Shown here piece after piece: positions 26,521 to 35,448 of a stretch of DNA of 64,000 nucleotides. The position numbers were made by a program, and so were the translations under genes. This stretch comes from Dyella jiangningensis (GTDB lineage: Bacteria > Pseudomonadota > Gammaproteobacteria > Xanthomonadales > Rhodanobacteraceae). The notes under the pieces were generated by a model, which saw only the letters and a list, made by a program, of their open reading frames with translations, did no database searches and was not told where the DNA came from. Numbering within the stretch: position 1 is the first letter of the stretch; each line of letters opens with the position of its first letter. Location: assembly GCA_000632805.1 (NCBI GenBank), contig CP007444.1:5258772-5322771 (forward strand), in the 5' to 3' direction.

Positions 26521-27806
26521 GACTGGCCGGACATCGCTTCCTGTGCCAGCTTCTTGGCGACATGGATGCTTTCGTTGATAGAGCGGTCCTCGGGGTAGTA
26601 ATAGGCGGTGTCAGCCATATACAGGCCGCGCACGGGCGTCTTCATCGAGGGCAGCATGTCGTAGAAGCCCGGTGGGCAGATTGTCTGCGCGAACTCGTAG
26701 CGGTGGCAGTGCCGTGCCACGACCCAATCCGGCTTGAACTCGGGGTTGATGCGCGCGAGATATCCGACGACTTCGTCGATCAGTTCGTCGTTGCTTTTCG
26801 CCCACTTCGGATGAGTCTTGGGCATATAGAACGGAGCATAGAGTACCGACGGAGTCATCCGATTTAGGTTCGAATACTCGATCACGCCCGGGATCTCGAT
26901 CCCCGGATCGTTGATGTTCATCCAGAAGTTCTCGCTGATCGGATTCTTGAGCTTCAGGATGACGCATGCCACTGGGATGTTCTTGATGGCATTGATCTGC
27001 TGGATGAACTCCGGCGGCAGCGACGGCACGATGCGTGGAACGTACTGGATGGGGGCTGTGGAGACGACTGCATCGCACAGAACTTCCTCGCCTTTTACGC
27101 TGATGCTGCTCACGCTTCCATCGACGGTATTGACCATGTCGATGCCGGCCTTGAGGTGGATGCGTCCACCCTTGTCAAGGATGAACTGCTCCATCTTATC
27201 GAGCAGGGTCGCGGAACCGCCTTCGAGATATCCCATGGTTTCCTGCAGGAGACTGCGACGTGACAAGGCGACGCGCTTAATGCGAGTGCCGATCCATGCA
27301 GCGGAAATCTCGTCACTGTGTTCGAACAGCTTCAGATCGAACAGGCTCTTCCACAATACGTTATAGGCGCGCTCACCTACCCAGCGACGCAGCCAAGACG
27401 TCGCCTGGATGCGATCGAACGGGCGCCAGTCCTGGATGTTCTTGGCGTACATGGCATGCACGCCGTAGCGAATCTTACTAATGATGCCCAGCCCCCTGAA
27501 GGCAAGCAGGGCGAACGGCGTGCCCCATTTGTACAGGGTGCCGTTGTAGAAAAAGCCCATCTTCGTATCGGTCCACTTCAACGTGTGGGCGATACCCAAT
27601 TCGCTCAGAAGCTCGAACAACGGGAAGTCCGTCTTGCAGACGAAGTGGTAGTAGCGTTCGATAGCAAGCCCGTCGAAATCGAACGCCGCCGACATCCCGC
27701 CGATGCGATCGTCGCGCTCATAGATGTCGACTTCGTGTCCCTGCTTGAGGAGCTCCAAGGCGGCCATCAAACCCATCGGGCCGGCGCCGAGAATGGCATA
27801 CTTCAT
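26517..27806 (-). CDS. FAD/NAD(P)-dependent amine-oxidase-like oxidoreductase
   Basis: This encodes 429 aa. The N-terminal FAD motif is AILGAGPMGLMAALELL, then YERDDRIGGMSAAF, as in protoporphyrinogen-oxidase and UDP-galactopyranose-mutase-like proteins. A C-terminal GLYMADTAYYYPEDRS closes the FAD site. AGGAA precedes ATG 27806. Relatives occur in gene clusters with GtrA and membrane glycosyltransferases. A role in making or isomerising a lipid-linked furanose is plausible but not shown. Confidence 0.75.
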   Translation of the reverse strand: MKYAILGAGPMGLMAALELLKQGHEVDIYERDDRIGGMSAAFDFDGLAIERYYHFVCKTDFPLFELLSELGIAHTLKWTDTKMGFFYNGTLYKWGTPFALLAFRGLGIISKIRYGVHAMYAKNIQDWRPFDRIQATSWLRRWVGERAYNVLWKSLFDLKLFEHSDEISAAWIGTRIKRVALSRRSLLQETMGYLEGGSATLLDKMEQFILDKGGRIHLKAGIDMVNTVDGSVSSISVKGEEVLCDAVVSTAPIQYVPRIVPSLPPEFIQQINAIKNIPVACVILKLKNPISENFWMNINDPGIEIPGVIEYSNLNRMTPSVLYAPFYMPKTHPKWAKSNDELIDEVVGYLARINPEFKPDWVVARHCHRYEFAQTICPPGFYDMLPSMKTPVRGLYMADTAYYYPEDRSINESIHVAKKLAQEAMSGQS

Positions 27807-27841
27807 GTTCAGATTCCTGAGTGGATCGAATGGGTGATGGC

Positions 27842-28798
27842 TCAGCGCTTCAGGACAATGGCGCTATAGCGCGGGTCGCAGTAGCTTTCCTTGATGGCAT
27901 CGGCGAACGGCGTCTGCCGGAAGCCAAACACCTTTTGTGTATCGATGCCGTGGAATTCGTCGCCGGCGGTCAGAGCCTTGAGCTGATCGGCAGTGAAGGG
28001 AGGCTTTCCGCTGAACACTGCATACGCCCGAAGAAGGAAATGGAACAGTCCGTACGGAATGTGCACGATCAGTGTGTGTAGGCCCTTGGCGCGCTTGATC
28101 GTCTTGATGATGTCGACGTAGTCGATGCGGGTGTCGCCTACGACGTCGTAGATATCACCGGCTGGCTGCTCTTCGATGCATTTGACGATGCAGCGGCAGA
28201 AGTCGCGTTCGTAGAGAGGCTGGCGCATATAGCGACCGTCGCCCGGAATGGGAAATACTGGTGTCTTTGCCATGAAACGCGAAAGCCAGCCTAGGTGCTT
28301 GGGATCGAACCAGCCGAACATCAAGGTGGGTCGAAGCGCGCAATGCGGGATGCCGCTCTCGACGACGAGCTTTTCCTGGGCCTTCTTGGTATTCGTGTAG
28401 TCGTCATCGGCCACCGAGATGACCACGGACGAGCTGATGTGCACCAGGTAAGGCACGTTGTGACGGCGCGTCGCCTCGAGTACGAGCTTGGTCGCGTCGA
28501 TGTTGTTGCGCGTGAACAGCTCGGTGTATTTGCCGGTAATCTGTGCATGCAGCTGTACTATGCAAGCCGCGTCTGCGAAGGACTCTGCCCAGTTGCCGTC
28601 CTCGGCCAGGTCGGCATGGATCACCTGGACGTCCGGATGCAATTGGCGAAGGATGCCCAGGTTGTACTCGTGCTTGTCGATGGCGACAAGGTTCGTGTAG
28701 CCCTGTGCCTTCAGCTCGACGATCAGATTCTGTCCGACCAAGCCAGCGGCTCCGGTCAGTACGAGCTTTGAATGTTTGTCGATCTTGTTCATGGACAT
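27842..28798 (-). CDS. NAD-dependent sugar epimerase/dehydratase
   Basis: This encodes 318 aa. The Rossmann motif is VLTGAAGLVGQNLI. ISSSVVIS and DDYTNTKKAQEKLV follow, where the Lys is present but the catalytic Tyr is in DDYTNTK (YxxxK). LRPTLMFGW and YDVVGDTRID are further extended-SDR features. The ATG at 28798 overlaps the stop of the DprE2-like gene (TAATG). The long frame reaching 29251 is rejected because it overlaps that gene. Confidence 0.8.
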   Translation of the reverse strand: MSMNKIDKHSKLVLTGAAGLVGQNLIVELKAQGYTNLVAIDKHEYNLGILRQLHPDVQVIHADLAEDGNWAESFADAACIVQLHAQITGKYTELFTRNNIDATKLVLEATRRHNVPYLVHISSSVVISVADDDYTNTKKAQEKLVVESGIPHCALRPTLMFGWFDPKHLGWLSRFMAKTPVFPIPGDGRYMRQPLYERDFCRCIVKCIEEQPAGDIYDVVGDTRIDYVDIIKTIKRAKGLHTLIVHIPYGLFHFLLRAYAVFSGKPPFTADQLKALTAGDEFHGIDTQKVFGFRQTPFADAIKESYCDPRYSAIVLKR

Positions 28799-29535
28799 TA
28801 GAGCTTGATGCGCTTGAATGCGAATTCGGGAATGTGGCGGATGATCTGCATGATTGGCAGCCAGAACCCCGGCAGGTAAATCACGCTGCGACCGCGATCG
28901 GCGGCTCGGACGATCCCGCGGGCGATGCCGTCGGGCTTGGCCCACAGCGGTCCCTTCTTGAATTCGCGCGTCATTGGCGTGTCGACGAAGCCGGGCTTGA
29001 TCGTGAGTACGTTCACGCCGACCTTCGCCATGCGCTGGCGCAATCCGCTGGCGAAAGCGGTGACTGCCGCCTTTGCTGAGCCATAGAGATAATTGCTCTG
29101 GCGGCCGCGATCGCCCGCCACCGAAGAGATCACCGCCATGACACCCTTGCGCTGGCTCTCGAAGCGCGGTGCCGCCGCCGTGAGCAGGGCGATGGTGGAT
29201 GTGCCGTTGGTAGCGAATTCCTTGAGCGACAGATCGACCGAGGACTCGCATTGCGCCTGGTCAGGCAGCGTGCCATGGGCCAGCAGCAACACGTCGACAT
29301 GGCCCAGCGCGCTCCATGCCTGCTCGATCATTGGAGCGTGGTGCTGCAGATCATTCACGTCGAGTGAAGCCTGGAACACCTCCGGTGCGCCGCGCACGCG
29401 CAGGTCGTCGGCAATGTCCCTTAACCGCTCTACGTTTCGCGCGACGAGGAATAACTGGGCACCCCGAGCGGCATAAAGGCGCGCAGTGGCTTCAGCGATG
29501 GCGGACGTTGCGCCGATGATGACGACCTTTTGCAT
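28798..29535 (-). CDS. DprE2-like short-chain dehydrogenase
   Basis: This encodes 245 aa. It has a classical SDR: VVIIGATSAIAEATARLYAA (TGxxxIG variant), LLAHGTLPD, an ISSVAGDRGR serine and YGSAKAAV (YxxxK), with KPGFVDTPMT after it. It follows the DprE1-like gene by 2 bp. In mycobacteria DprE2 reduces the 2-keto intermediate left by DprE1, giving polyprenyl-P-arabinofuranose. The C-terminal LPIMQIIRHIPEFAFKRIK is hydrophobic/amphipathic and could touch the membrane. Confidence 0.85.
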   Translation of the reverse strand: MQKVVIIGATSAIAEATARLYAARGAQLFLVARNVERLRDIADDLRVRGAPEVFQASLDVNDLQHHAPMIEQAWSALGHVDVLLLAHGTLPDQAQCESSVDLSLKEFATNGTSTIALLTAAAPRFESQRKGVMAVISSVAGDRGRQSNYLYGSAKAAVTAFASGLRQRMAKVGVNVLTIKPGFVDTPMTREFKKGPLWAKPDGIARGIVRAADRGRSVIYLPGFWLPIMQIIRHIPEFAFKRIKL

Positions 29536-29537
29536 GC

Positions 29538-30842
29538 TTACTCCGTGACCCGTCGCCAGAAGCTCGACGAAAACGTCGGGTCGATGAAATGGCTGAAGAT
29601 TTCCCAGGCTGGGAAATACTGTTTGAAATACTTGGCCGGCATGCGCGCATCCTTTGCGGGATAAACCGAGCCTCCTGCGCCAGCGACGATGTCGTCCAGC
29701 CGGTCGAGCAGCGCGAGCGTGCTCGGTCCCCGGTTCGGAAAGTCGAGTGCCAGTGTCGCGCCCGGGCGCGGAAAAGACAGCATGCCCGGCGACGGCATGT
29801 CGCCAAACTGCTTGAGGACCGCAAGGAACGAGCCCTGCCCGGACGCGGCAATGGCGTTCAATAGGGTTTCCATGCACTCGAGCGATGCGGCCGGCGGAAC
29901 GACGCACTGGTACTGCATGAAACCACGTGGGCCATAGATGCGGTTCCAGTCACCGATGCCGTCGAGCGGATAGAAATGCGGCTCGTAGTGCATGGTGACG
30001 TGGCTGACCCTGTCACGCTGGCGGTGGTAATACAGCGTGTTGAAGGCGTTCAGGCTAAGCGGATTGATCAGCGAAATCGGCGGCGTGAACGGCACGCGCA
30101 GTCGGCGCGACGGCGCGCCGGGGCGACTGTCTGGATGGGCCGGCGCGTGGTTGGCGCGGGTAAAGATTCCACGCCCCAGGGCCTTGCCCTGGCTCGCGCA
30201 GTCGATCCACGCCACGGTGTATTCGTAGTCGCGGTCCGATGCCTGGGAGAGTTGGAAAAATTCGGGAAGGTCGCGGAAGCGGTAGACCTCCGCGCTCATC
30301 CATGGCCCCGCCACGCGACGCAACTGGATCGTCGCACGCGTCAGCAGTCCCGTGAGGCCTAGACCGCCGATGGTGGCGGCGAACCACTCCGGGTTTGCTT
30401 GCGGGCTGCACAAGCGGCGACTGCCGTCCGAGCGCAAAAGCTCGAACTCCAGTACATGGCGTCCGAACGTACCTGCCTTGTGGTGGTTCTTGCCATGCAC
30501 GTCGTTGGCGATGGCGCCGCCGACGGTAACGAATTTAGTTCCAGGCGTGACAGGCAGGAACCAGCCTTGTGGTACGACAAGGTCCAGGATCTCGGAAAAC
30601 AGTACGCCAGCTTCGCACTCCAGTACGCCCCTCTGGGTGTCAAAGCGAATAAAACGGTCCATGTGGCGGGCATGCAGTAACGTCCCGCCGTCATTGAGGC
30701 AGCTGTCGCCGTAACTGCGGCCATTGCCGTATGGCAGGACAGTGGCGGCCGCCGTGGGGAGCGCAGCATGCCGGTCGGTCAACGGGACGATGGCCTGGGT
30801 TGCGTTCGGATAGCGACCCCAGGATTGACCGGCCTTGCTCAT
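29538..30842 (-). CDS. DprE1-like polyprenyl-phosphoryl-ribose oxidase
   Basis: This encodes 434 aa, a VAO/PCMH-type FAD oxidase. LPYGNGRSYGDS and GGAIANDVHGKNHHKAGTFG (about residues 107-126) match the FAD-binding HGKNHH region of mycobacterial DprE1. IGGLGLTGLLT, LSFPRPGATLALDFP and VYPAKDAR (the catalytic-type Lys) follow in the expected order. It should oxidise C2 of polyprenyl-P-ribose. Its start overlaps the UbiA-fusion stop (ATGA). Confidence 0.88.
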   Translation of the reverse strand: MSKAGQSWGRYPNATQAIVPLTDRHAALPTAAATVLPYGNGRSYGDSCLNDGGTLLHARHMDRFIRFDTQRGVLECEAGVLFSEILDLVVPQGWFLPVTPGTKFVTVGGAIANDVHGKNHHKAGTFGRHVLEFELLRSDGSRRLCSPQANPEWFAATIGGLGLTGLLTRATIQLRRVAGPWMSAEVYRFRDLPEFFQLSQASDRDYEYTVAWIDCASQGKALGRGIFTRANHAPAHPDSRPGAPSRRLRVPFTPPISLINPLSLNAFNTLYYHRQRDRVSHVTMHYEPHFYPLDGIGDWNRIYGPRGFMQYQCVVPPAASLECMETLLNAIAASGQGSFLAVLKQFGDMPSPGMLSFPRPGATLALDFPNRGPSTLALLDRLDDIVAGAGGSVYPAKDARMPAKYFKQYFPAWEIFSHFIDPTFSSSFWRRVTE

Positions 30843-32299
30843 CGGATGGCGAAGAGAATGACGGCGGCTGCCACGATCAGCAGCACGCGGCTGAGTTTGT
30901 CGGTCACCGCGAACACCACCGGATCATCATGCATGATGCCGCGATGAGCGATGGCCCAGGTCCGGCTGATCCAGTACAGCAGCAATGGGCAAAGCAGCCA
31001 AAGGTAGTGGGGGTGGTGATATAGGGCGCGGCTGTCGGAGCTGTCGATGTACAGCGCAAGCACGAGGACGGAAAGATATCCGCTGGCGGCACCGAGGGAC
31101 TGGATGAGCGGAATATCACCCACGTCGTAACCGCGCCCGCTCGCATTGATCTTGCCGGTCTTCTGTGCGGAAAGCAGCTCGATATAGCGCTTCACCATCG
31201 CCAGGCTGAGGAAGATGAACATCGAAAATGCCAGCAGCCAGAACGACGGCTTGCTGTGGATCGCCGCCGTGCCGGCGACGATGCGGCTGGTATATAGCGT
31301 CGCCAGCACCACCACGTCGAGCATGACAATTCGCTTGAAGCGCAGCGAATAGGCGCTGGTCAGCAGGTAATAACCAGCGAGCACCGCGACGAATACCTCA
31401 CGCAGCAGGGTGGCAAGGCCGAAACTCACGACCAGCAGTACGACTGCGACGACGGGGCCGGCCAGCAACGGCACGTGCCCGGCGGCAAAGGGACGGTTCC
31501 GCTTGCGGTGGTGCTGGCGGTCCGAGGCCAGGTCGAGCAAATCGTTGGTGATGTATACGCTGGAGGCGCAAAGGCTGAAGCAGACGAAAGCCAGCAGCGT
31601 GGCCAGTACAGATTCGAGCTCGAAAAGGCGATGCGCGGCCAGCATCGGAAGGAAGACCAGGGCGTTCTTCACCCATTGGTGAACACGGAGCGCCTTGAGC
31701 CAGTGGCGCACGCTCGCACCTGGTAAGGTGAATTGCCGGTCAACCTTGGTGACGCGGGACGCCGCCTGCGTCAGCGAGGAACCCGCTTCCACCGTGATGG
31801 CCGCGCGAGCATGCTTCCACACCTTGAGATCGACCTTGGCATTGCCTACATAGTCAAAGCCACCCTCGCCATAAAGCGCGACCAGCGCTTGAGCCTTCTG
31901 GCTGCCAGAGAGACTGCGCTGGCCATCGCTGGCCAACACCGCATCGAAGCCGCCCACGTGGTCGGCCACCAGCTTGGCGAGTGCTTCATCGGAGGCGGTG
32001 CAGAGCACGACCGGGCGCAATGCCTGTTGCTCCCGCACCCAGGCGAGTACGTCCGTGTTGTAGGGCAGGTGGACCGCGTCGAGTTCCACACGACGGGCGA
32101 TTTCGCGCTTGAGGTGGGCCTTGCCGCGCAGGAGCCAGCCGAACATGGGGAACAGCAAGAGGGGGTTGCGCGACAGCAGCATCAGCGCGGACTCAACCAG
32201 CAGGTCCGATCGTATGAGTGTGCCATCGAGATCGACGCAAAGCGGTACACACTCTGACGCGGGACGTTCGGCCCCGACTTTGGCCAACAAACTTTCCAT
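30839..32299 (-). CDS. HAD phosphatase-UbiA prenyltransferase fusion (phosphoribosyl-polyprenyl synthase type)
   Basis: This encodes 486 aa in two parts. Residues 1-200 are a HAD-like hydrolase (CVDLDGTLIRSD; later GNAKVDLKVWKHA). Residues 215-486 are a UbiA-type prenyltransferase with about eight TM segments and ITNDLLDLASDRQHHRKRNRP (NDxxDxxxD). In mycobacteria a UbiA enzyme makes decaprenyl-P-ribose-5-P and a separate phosphatase removes the 5-phosphate. This fusion would do both (inference). The start at 32299 is preferred to the frame start at 32359 because of the conserved N-terminal HAD strand. It is first in the minus-strand operon. Confidence 0.85.
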   Translation of the reverse strand: MESLLAKVGAERPASECVPLCVDLDGTLIRSDLLVESALMLLSRNPLLLFPMFGWLLRGKAHLKREIARRVELDAVHLPYNTDVLAWVREQQALRPVVLCTASDEALAKLVADHVGGFDAVLASDGQRSLSGSQKAQALVALYGEGGFDYVGNAKVDLKVWKHARAAITVEAGSSLTQAASRVTKVDRQFTLPGASVRHWLKALRVHQWVKNALVFLPMLAAHRLFELESVLATLLAFVCFSLCASSVYITNDLLDLASDRQHHRKRNRPFAAGHVPLLAGPVVAVVLLVVSFGLATLLREVFVAVLAGYYLLTSAYSLRFKRIVMLDVVVLATLYTSRIVAGTAAIHSKPSFWLLAFSMFIFLSLAMVKRYIELLSAQKTGKINASGRGYDVGDIPLIQSLGAASGYLSVLVLALYIDSSDSRALYHHPHYLWLLCPLLLYWISRTWAIAHRGIMHDDPVVFAVTDKLSRVLLIVAAAVILFAIR

Positions 32300-32454
32300 G
32301 AATGCCCCTAGTTTCTTTCCATGCCGGGTGCGACCTTCATTGCACGGGCACCTGCGCACGAAAACGCGTAAAAGGCATGTTACTACGCTGGCCTCACGGC
32401 ATCACGTATCCACCCGAGTCGCTAAAGTCGTTCAGGGAGTATCTCGTCATGCCC

Positions 32455-32480
32455 CTGGCGGCGGCTAGAGCCGCCGTCAG
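32455..32480 (-). terminator. Hairpin after etfA
   Basis: CTGGCGGCGGC (32455-32465) and GCCGCCGTCAG (32470-32480) form an 11-bp stem with one G-T pair and a TAGA loop, just past the etfA stop. No T-run follows on the minus strand, so it may protect the 3' end instead of terminating alone. Confidence 0.5.
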
Positions 32481-32488
32481 GCGTTGGG

Positions 32489-33433
32489 TCAGCCGATGGC
32501 CTGTTCCAGCTCCGGAATGAGCTTGAATAGGTCGCCCACCAAGCCGATGTCGGCAATCTCGAAAATCGGCGCTTCGCCATCCTTGTTGATAGCAACGATG
32601 GTGCCGGCGTCCTTGATGCCCGTGAGATGCTGGATGGCGCCGGAAATGCCAATGGCCATGTACAGCTCAGGCGCGATGATCTTGCCGGTCTGGCCCACCT
32701 GCAGGTCGCTCGGCACGTAACCAGCGTCGACCGCGGCACGCGAGGCGCCCACGGCGGCGCCGATCTTGTCGGCGAACTTGAAGATGATCTCGAAGTTTTC
32801 CTTCGAGCCCACGCCGCGACCACCGGAGACGACCTTGCTCGCGCTTTGCAGGTCAGGGCGATCGCTCTTGCCCGACTGCAACTCGACGAAGCGGGTATGT
32901 GAGGGCAGTGCGACTTCGACGTTAAGGGCTTCCACTGGCGCGCTGTTGGCACCGCTGGCGGCAGCGGCCCACGACGCAGTGCGAATGGTGGCAACCACCG
33001 CGCTGTTCGTATCAGCTTCGACAGTAATGATGGCGTTGCCTGCATAGATCGGACGCTTGAAGGTGTGGCTGCCTTCTGCGCTCATCACGTCGCTGACCTG
33101 GGCCACGCCGAGCAGGGCGGCCACACGCGGCAGCACGTCCTTGCCAAACGTGGTCGACGGGGCGAACACGTGGCTGTAGCCGGCGGCGGCCTTGGCGATC
33201 TGCGGGGCCAGCACGGCCGCGAGCGGGTGCGCGTTCTCGGCGCGGGCGATGGTGAGCACGCGGCTCACGCCTTCGATCTTGGCGGCCTCGGCGGCGACGG
33301 CATCGACGCTGTCGGCCAGCACCAGCACGTCGATGGTTTCTGGCTTGATCGCCGCGGCGGCGCTCACGGCGCGTGCGGTGGAAGAATTCAGCTTGCCGTC
33401 CAAGTGTTCGGCGATGACGAGGATCTTGGTCAT
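32489..33433 (-). CDS. etfA: Electron transfer flavoprotein alpha subunit
   Basis: This encodes 314 aa. The C-terminal FAD domain has [13 protein letters not shown], then [40 protein letters not shown] and [25 protein letters not shown], all classical ETF-alpha motifs. It receives electrons from acyl-CoA dehydrogenases and passes them to ETF-QO, encoded at 40412-42013. In Xanthomonas etfA marks one edge of the variable lps locus, and here it stands right of the O-antigen genes. Confidence 0.96.
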   Translation of the reverse strand: MTKILVIAEHLDGKLNSSTARAVSAAAAIKPETIDVLVLADSVDAVAAEAAKIEGVSRVLTIARAENAHPLAAVLAPQIAKAAAGYSHVFAPSTTFGKDVLPRVAALLGVAQVSDVMSAEGSHTFKRPIYAGNAIITVEADTNSAVVATIRTASWAAAASGANSAPVEALNVEVALPSHTRFVELQSGKSDRPDLQSASKVVSGGRGVGSKENFEIIFKFADKIGAAVGASRAAVDAGYVPSDLQVGQTGKIIAPELYMAIGISGAIQHLTGIKDAGTIVAINKDGEAPIFEIADIGLVGDLFKLIPELEQAIG

Positions 33434-33513
33434 GGATGTTCCCTCAAACGTGGGACAGTAAGGCTTTTATTGAAAGGTCCGGCCATGGATGGTCGGTGTC
33501 TGATCGGGGACGA

Positions 33514-34260
33514 TCACAAAAGCCCCTTCTGCTTCAACGCCGCGACCAGTTCGGCTGCATCCTTCACCATCACGCCCTTGCTGCGCTTGGCCGGCGCGGC
33601 GTAATGCGTGGTCTTGAGGTGGTCGTTGGCCTCCACGCCCAGCGAGCCGAACTCGATGGTGTCGATCGGCTTGGACTTGGCCTTCATGATGTCCGGCAGC
33701 TTGATGAAGCGCGGCTCGTTGAGGCGCAGGTCGGTGGTGATCACGGCCGGCAATTCGGCTTCGATCACTTCGAGACCCGCATCGACTTCACGGGTCACCG
33801 TGGCCTTGCCGTCGGCGATCTCGACCTTGCTGGCGAAGGTGGCCTGCGGGCGGTCCCATAGTGCGGCCAGCATCTGGCCAGTCTGGTTGGCGTCGTCGTC
33901 GATGGCTTGTTTGCCGAGGATGACCAGGCCTGGCTGTTCCTTCTCGATCAACTTCTGGAAGACGCGGGCGGCGGTGAGCGGCTGCACGGCGTCGGTGGTC
34001 ACCACGTGGATGGCGCGGTTGGCGCCCATGGCGAGACCGTTGCGCAGGTGTGCGGTGAGGTCGGCCGGGCCGATGCCCACGACCACTACCTCTTCAGCCA
34101 CGCCCTTTTCACGCAGGCGCAGGGCTTCTTCCAACGCGATGTCGTCGAACGGGTTGGCGGAGAGCTTCACGCCGTCGGTAACGACGCCAGTGCCGTCGGG
34201 TTTGACCTGAATGCGCACGTTGTAGTCCACGACGCGCTTGTAGCCGACCAAGATCTTCAT
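33514..34260 (-). CDS. etfB: Electron transfer flavoprotein beta subunit
   Basis: This encodes 248 aa. It begins MKILVGYKRVVDYNVRI, with the ETF-beta ADP/AMP site in the N-terminal half and the recognition region GKQAIDDDANQTGQMLAALW, then PAVITTDLRLNEPR. GAGGAAA precedes the ATG. It lies 80 bp upstream of etfA in the same operon. Confidence 0.96.
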   Translation of the reverse strand: MKILVGYKRVVDYNVRIQVKPDGTGVVTDGVKLSANPFDDIALEEALRLREKGVAEEVVVVGIGPADLTAHLRNGLAMGANRAIHVVTTDAVQPLTAARVFQKLIEKEQPGLVILGKQAIDDDANQTGQMLAALWDRPQATFASKVEIADGKATVTREVDAGLEVIEAELPAVITTDLRLNEPRFIKLPDIMKAKSKPIDTIEFGSLGVEANDHLKTTHYAAPAKRSKGVMVKDAAELVAALKQKGLL

Positions 34261-34398
34261 CAGTGGTATTTCCTCGAGTGACAGGCATCCCGGGATGCCG
34301 CCCGGACGATGGTTTGATCGGCTATTCTAACCGGATTTGGATCACCATGCGGGCGCGAATGGTTGCCCGCTGCCAGGGTGTAGATAGGGGAGAGTGGC

Positions 34399-35373
34399 TT
34401 GAAGATTCTGGTTTGCGGCGGCGCAGGTTATATCGGCTCGCACATGGTCAGGTATTTACTGGAGCAGGGCCACGAGGCGGTAGTGCTGGACAACTTGTCG
34501 ACGGGCCACGCCGCCTCGGTGCCGGAAGGCCTGCTTGAGACAGCTGATCTGCTCGTCCCCTCGTCGTTGGAAGCCGTGTTTGCGCGACACCGTTTCGATG
34601 GCGTCATCCATTTTTGTGCCCGGTCTCTGGTTGGCGAGTCCGTGGCGCAGCCTTATTCGTACTACGAAAACAATGTGGTGGGCACACTCAACCTCTTGCA
34701 GGCCATGCAGAAGGCCGGCGTGTCCCGGCTGGTGTTTTCCTCGACAGCGGCGGTATTCGGAAACCCCGACACCTCGCTCATCGACGAGGAGCACCCAGCT
34801 CGCCCAATCAATCCCTATGGCGCGAGCAAGTTGATGGTTGAGCGCGTGCTCGCCGATGCCGGCCCGGCTTATGGCCTGCGCTCGGTGGCGCTGCGTTACT
34901 TCAATGCTGCGGGTGCAGATCCGCAAGGCGACATCGGCGAATCTCACCAGCCGGAAACCCATCTGATTCCCAACGTCCTCCGTGCAGCTCTAGGGCAGGG
35001 CGGTGGGCTAAAGGTCTTTGGGTCGGACTATCCGACTCGCGATGGCACCTGCGTGCGTGACTACGTACACGTAAACGACCTGGCGTCGGCCCATCTGCTG
35101 GCGTTGCAATACATGGGCAGCCAAGAGGGTGCGCACACCTTTAATCTTGGCAATGGCCAGGGGTTCACGGTGTTGGAAGTCATTGAGGCGTCGCGTCGCA
35201 TCACCCGCCACGCTATCGATTTTGAACAAGTGGCGCGCCGGCCCGGCGACCCGGCGATACTGGTGGCGTCCAGCGAAAAGGCGCGCCGCTTGCTCGGCTG
35301 GCGCCCCCAGTTCACCGACATTGGCGAGATCATCGAAACAGCTTGGCGCTGGCATCAGTCGCAGGCTTATTAA
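34399..35373 (+). CDS. galE: UDP-glucose 4-epimerase
   Basis: This encodes 324 aa from a TTG start preceded by AGGGGAG. VCGGAGYIGSHMVRYLL is the NAD site. FSSTAAVFG and NPYGASKLMVERVL give the Ser and YxxxK catalytic residues. LRYFNAAGADP and GTCVRDYVHVNDLASAH are GalE signatures. It interconverts UDP-glucose and UDP-galactose, probably to supply surface polysaccharide. It is divergent from etfB. Confidence 0.93.
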   Translation: MKILVCGGAGYIGSHMVRYLLEQGHEAVVLDNLSTGHAASVPEGLLETADLLVPSSLEAVFARHRFDGVIHFCARSLVGESVAQPYSYYENNVVGTLNLLQAMQKAGVSRLVFSSTAAVFGNPDTSLIDEEHPARPINPYGASKLMVERVLADAGPAYGLRSVALRYFNAAGADPQGDIGESHQPETHLIPNVLRAALGQGGGLKVFGSDYPTRDGTCVRDYVHVNDLASAHLLALQYMGSQEGAHTFNLGNGQGFTVLEVIEASRRITRHAIDFEQVARRPGDPAILVASSEKARRLLGWRPQFTDIGEIIETAWRWHQSQAY

Positions 35374-35448
35374 TCCATCCGAAAGAAGCAGAGGCTACGC
35401 TCGGCAACCGAAGACCAAGCTTGGCTTAGCTGAGCGTCGACGCGCCAC

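Noticed and set aside
28799-29251. Upstream extension of the epimerase gene (27842-28798)
   Set aside because: It overlaps the DprE2-like gene antiparallel in frame quality; the true start is coupled to the preceding stop at 28798.
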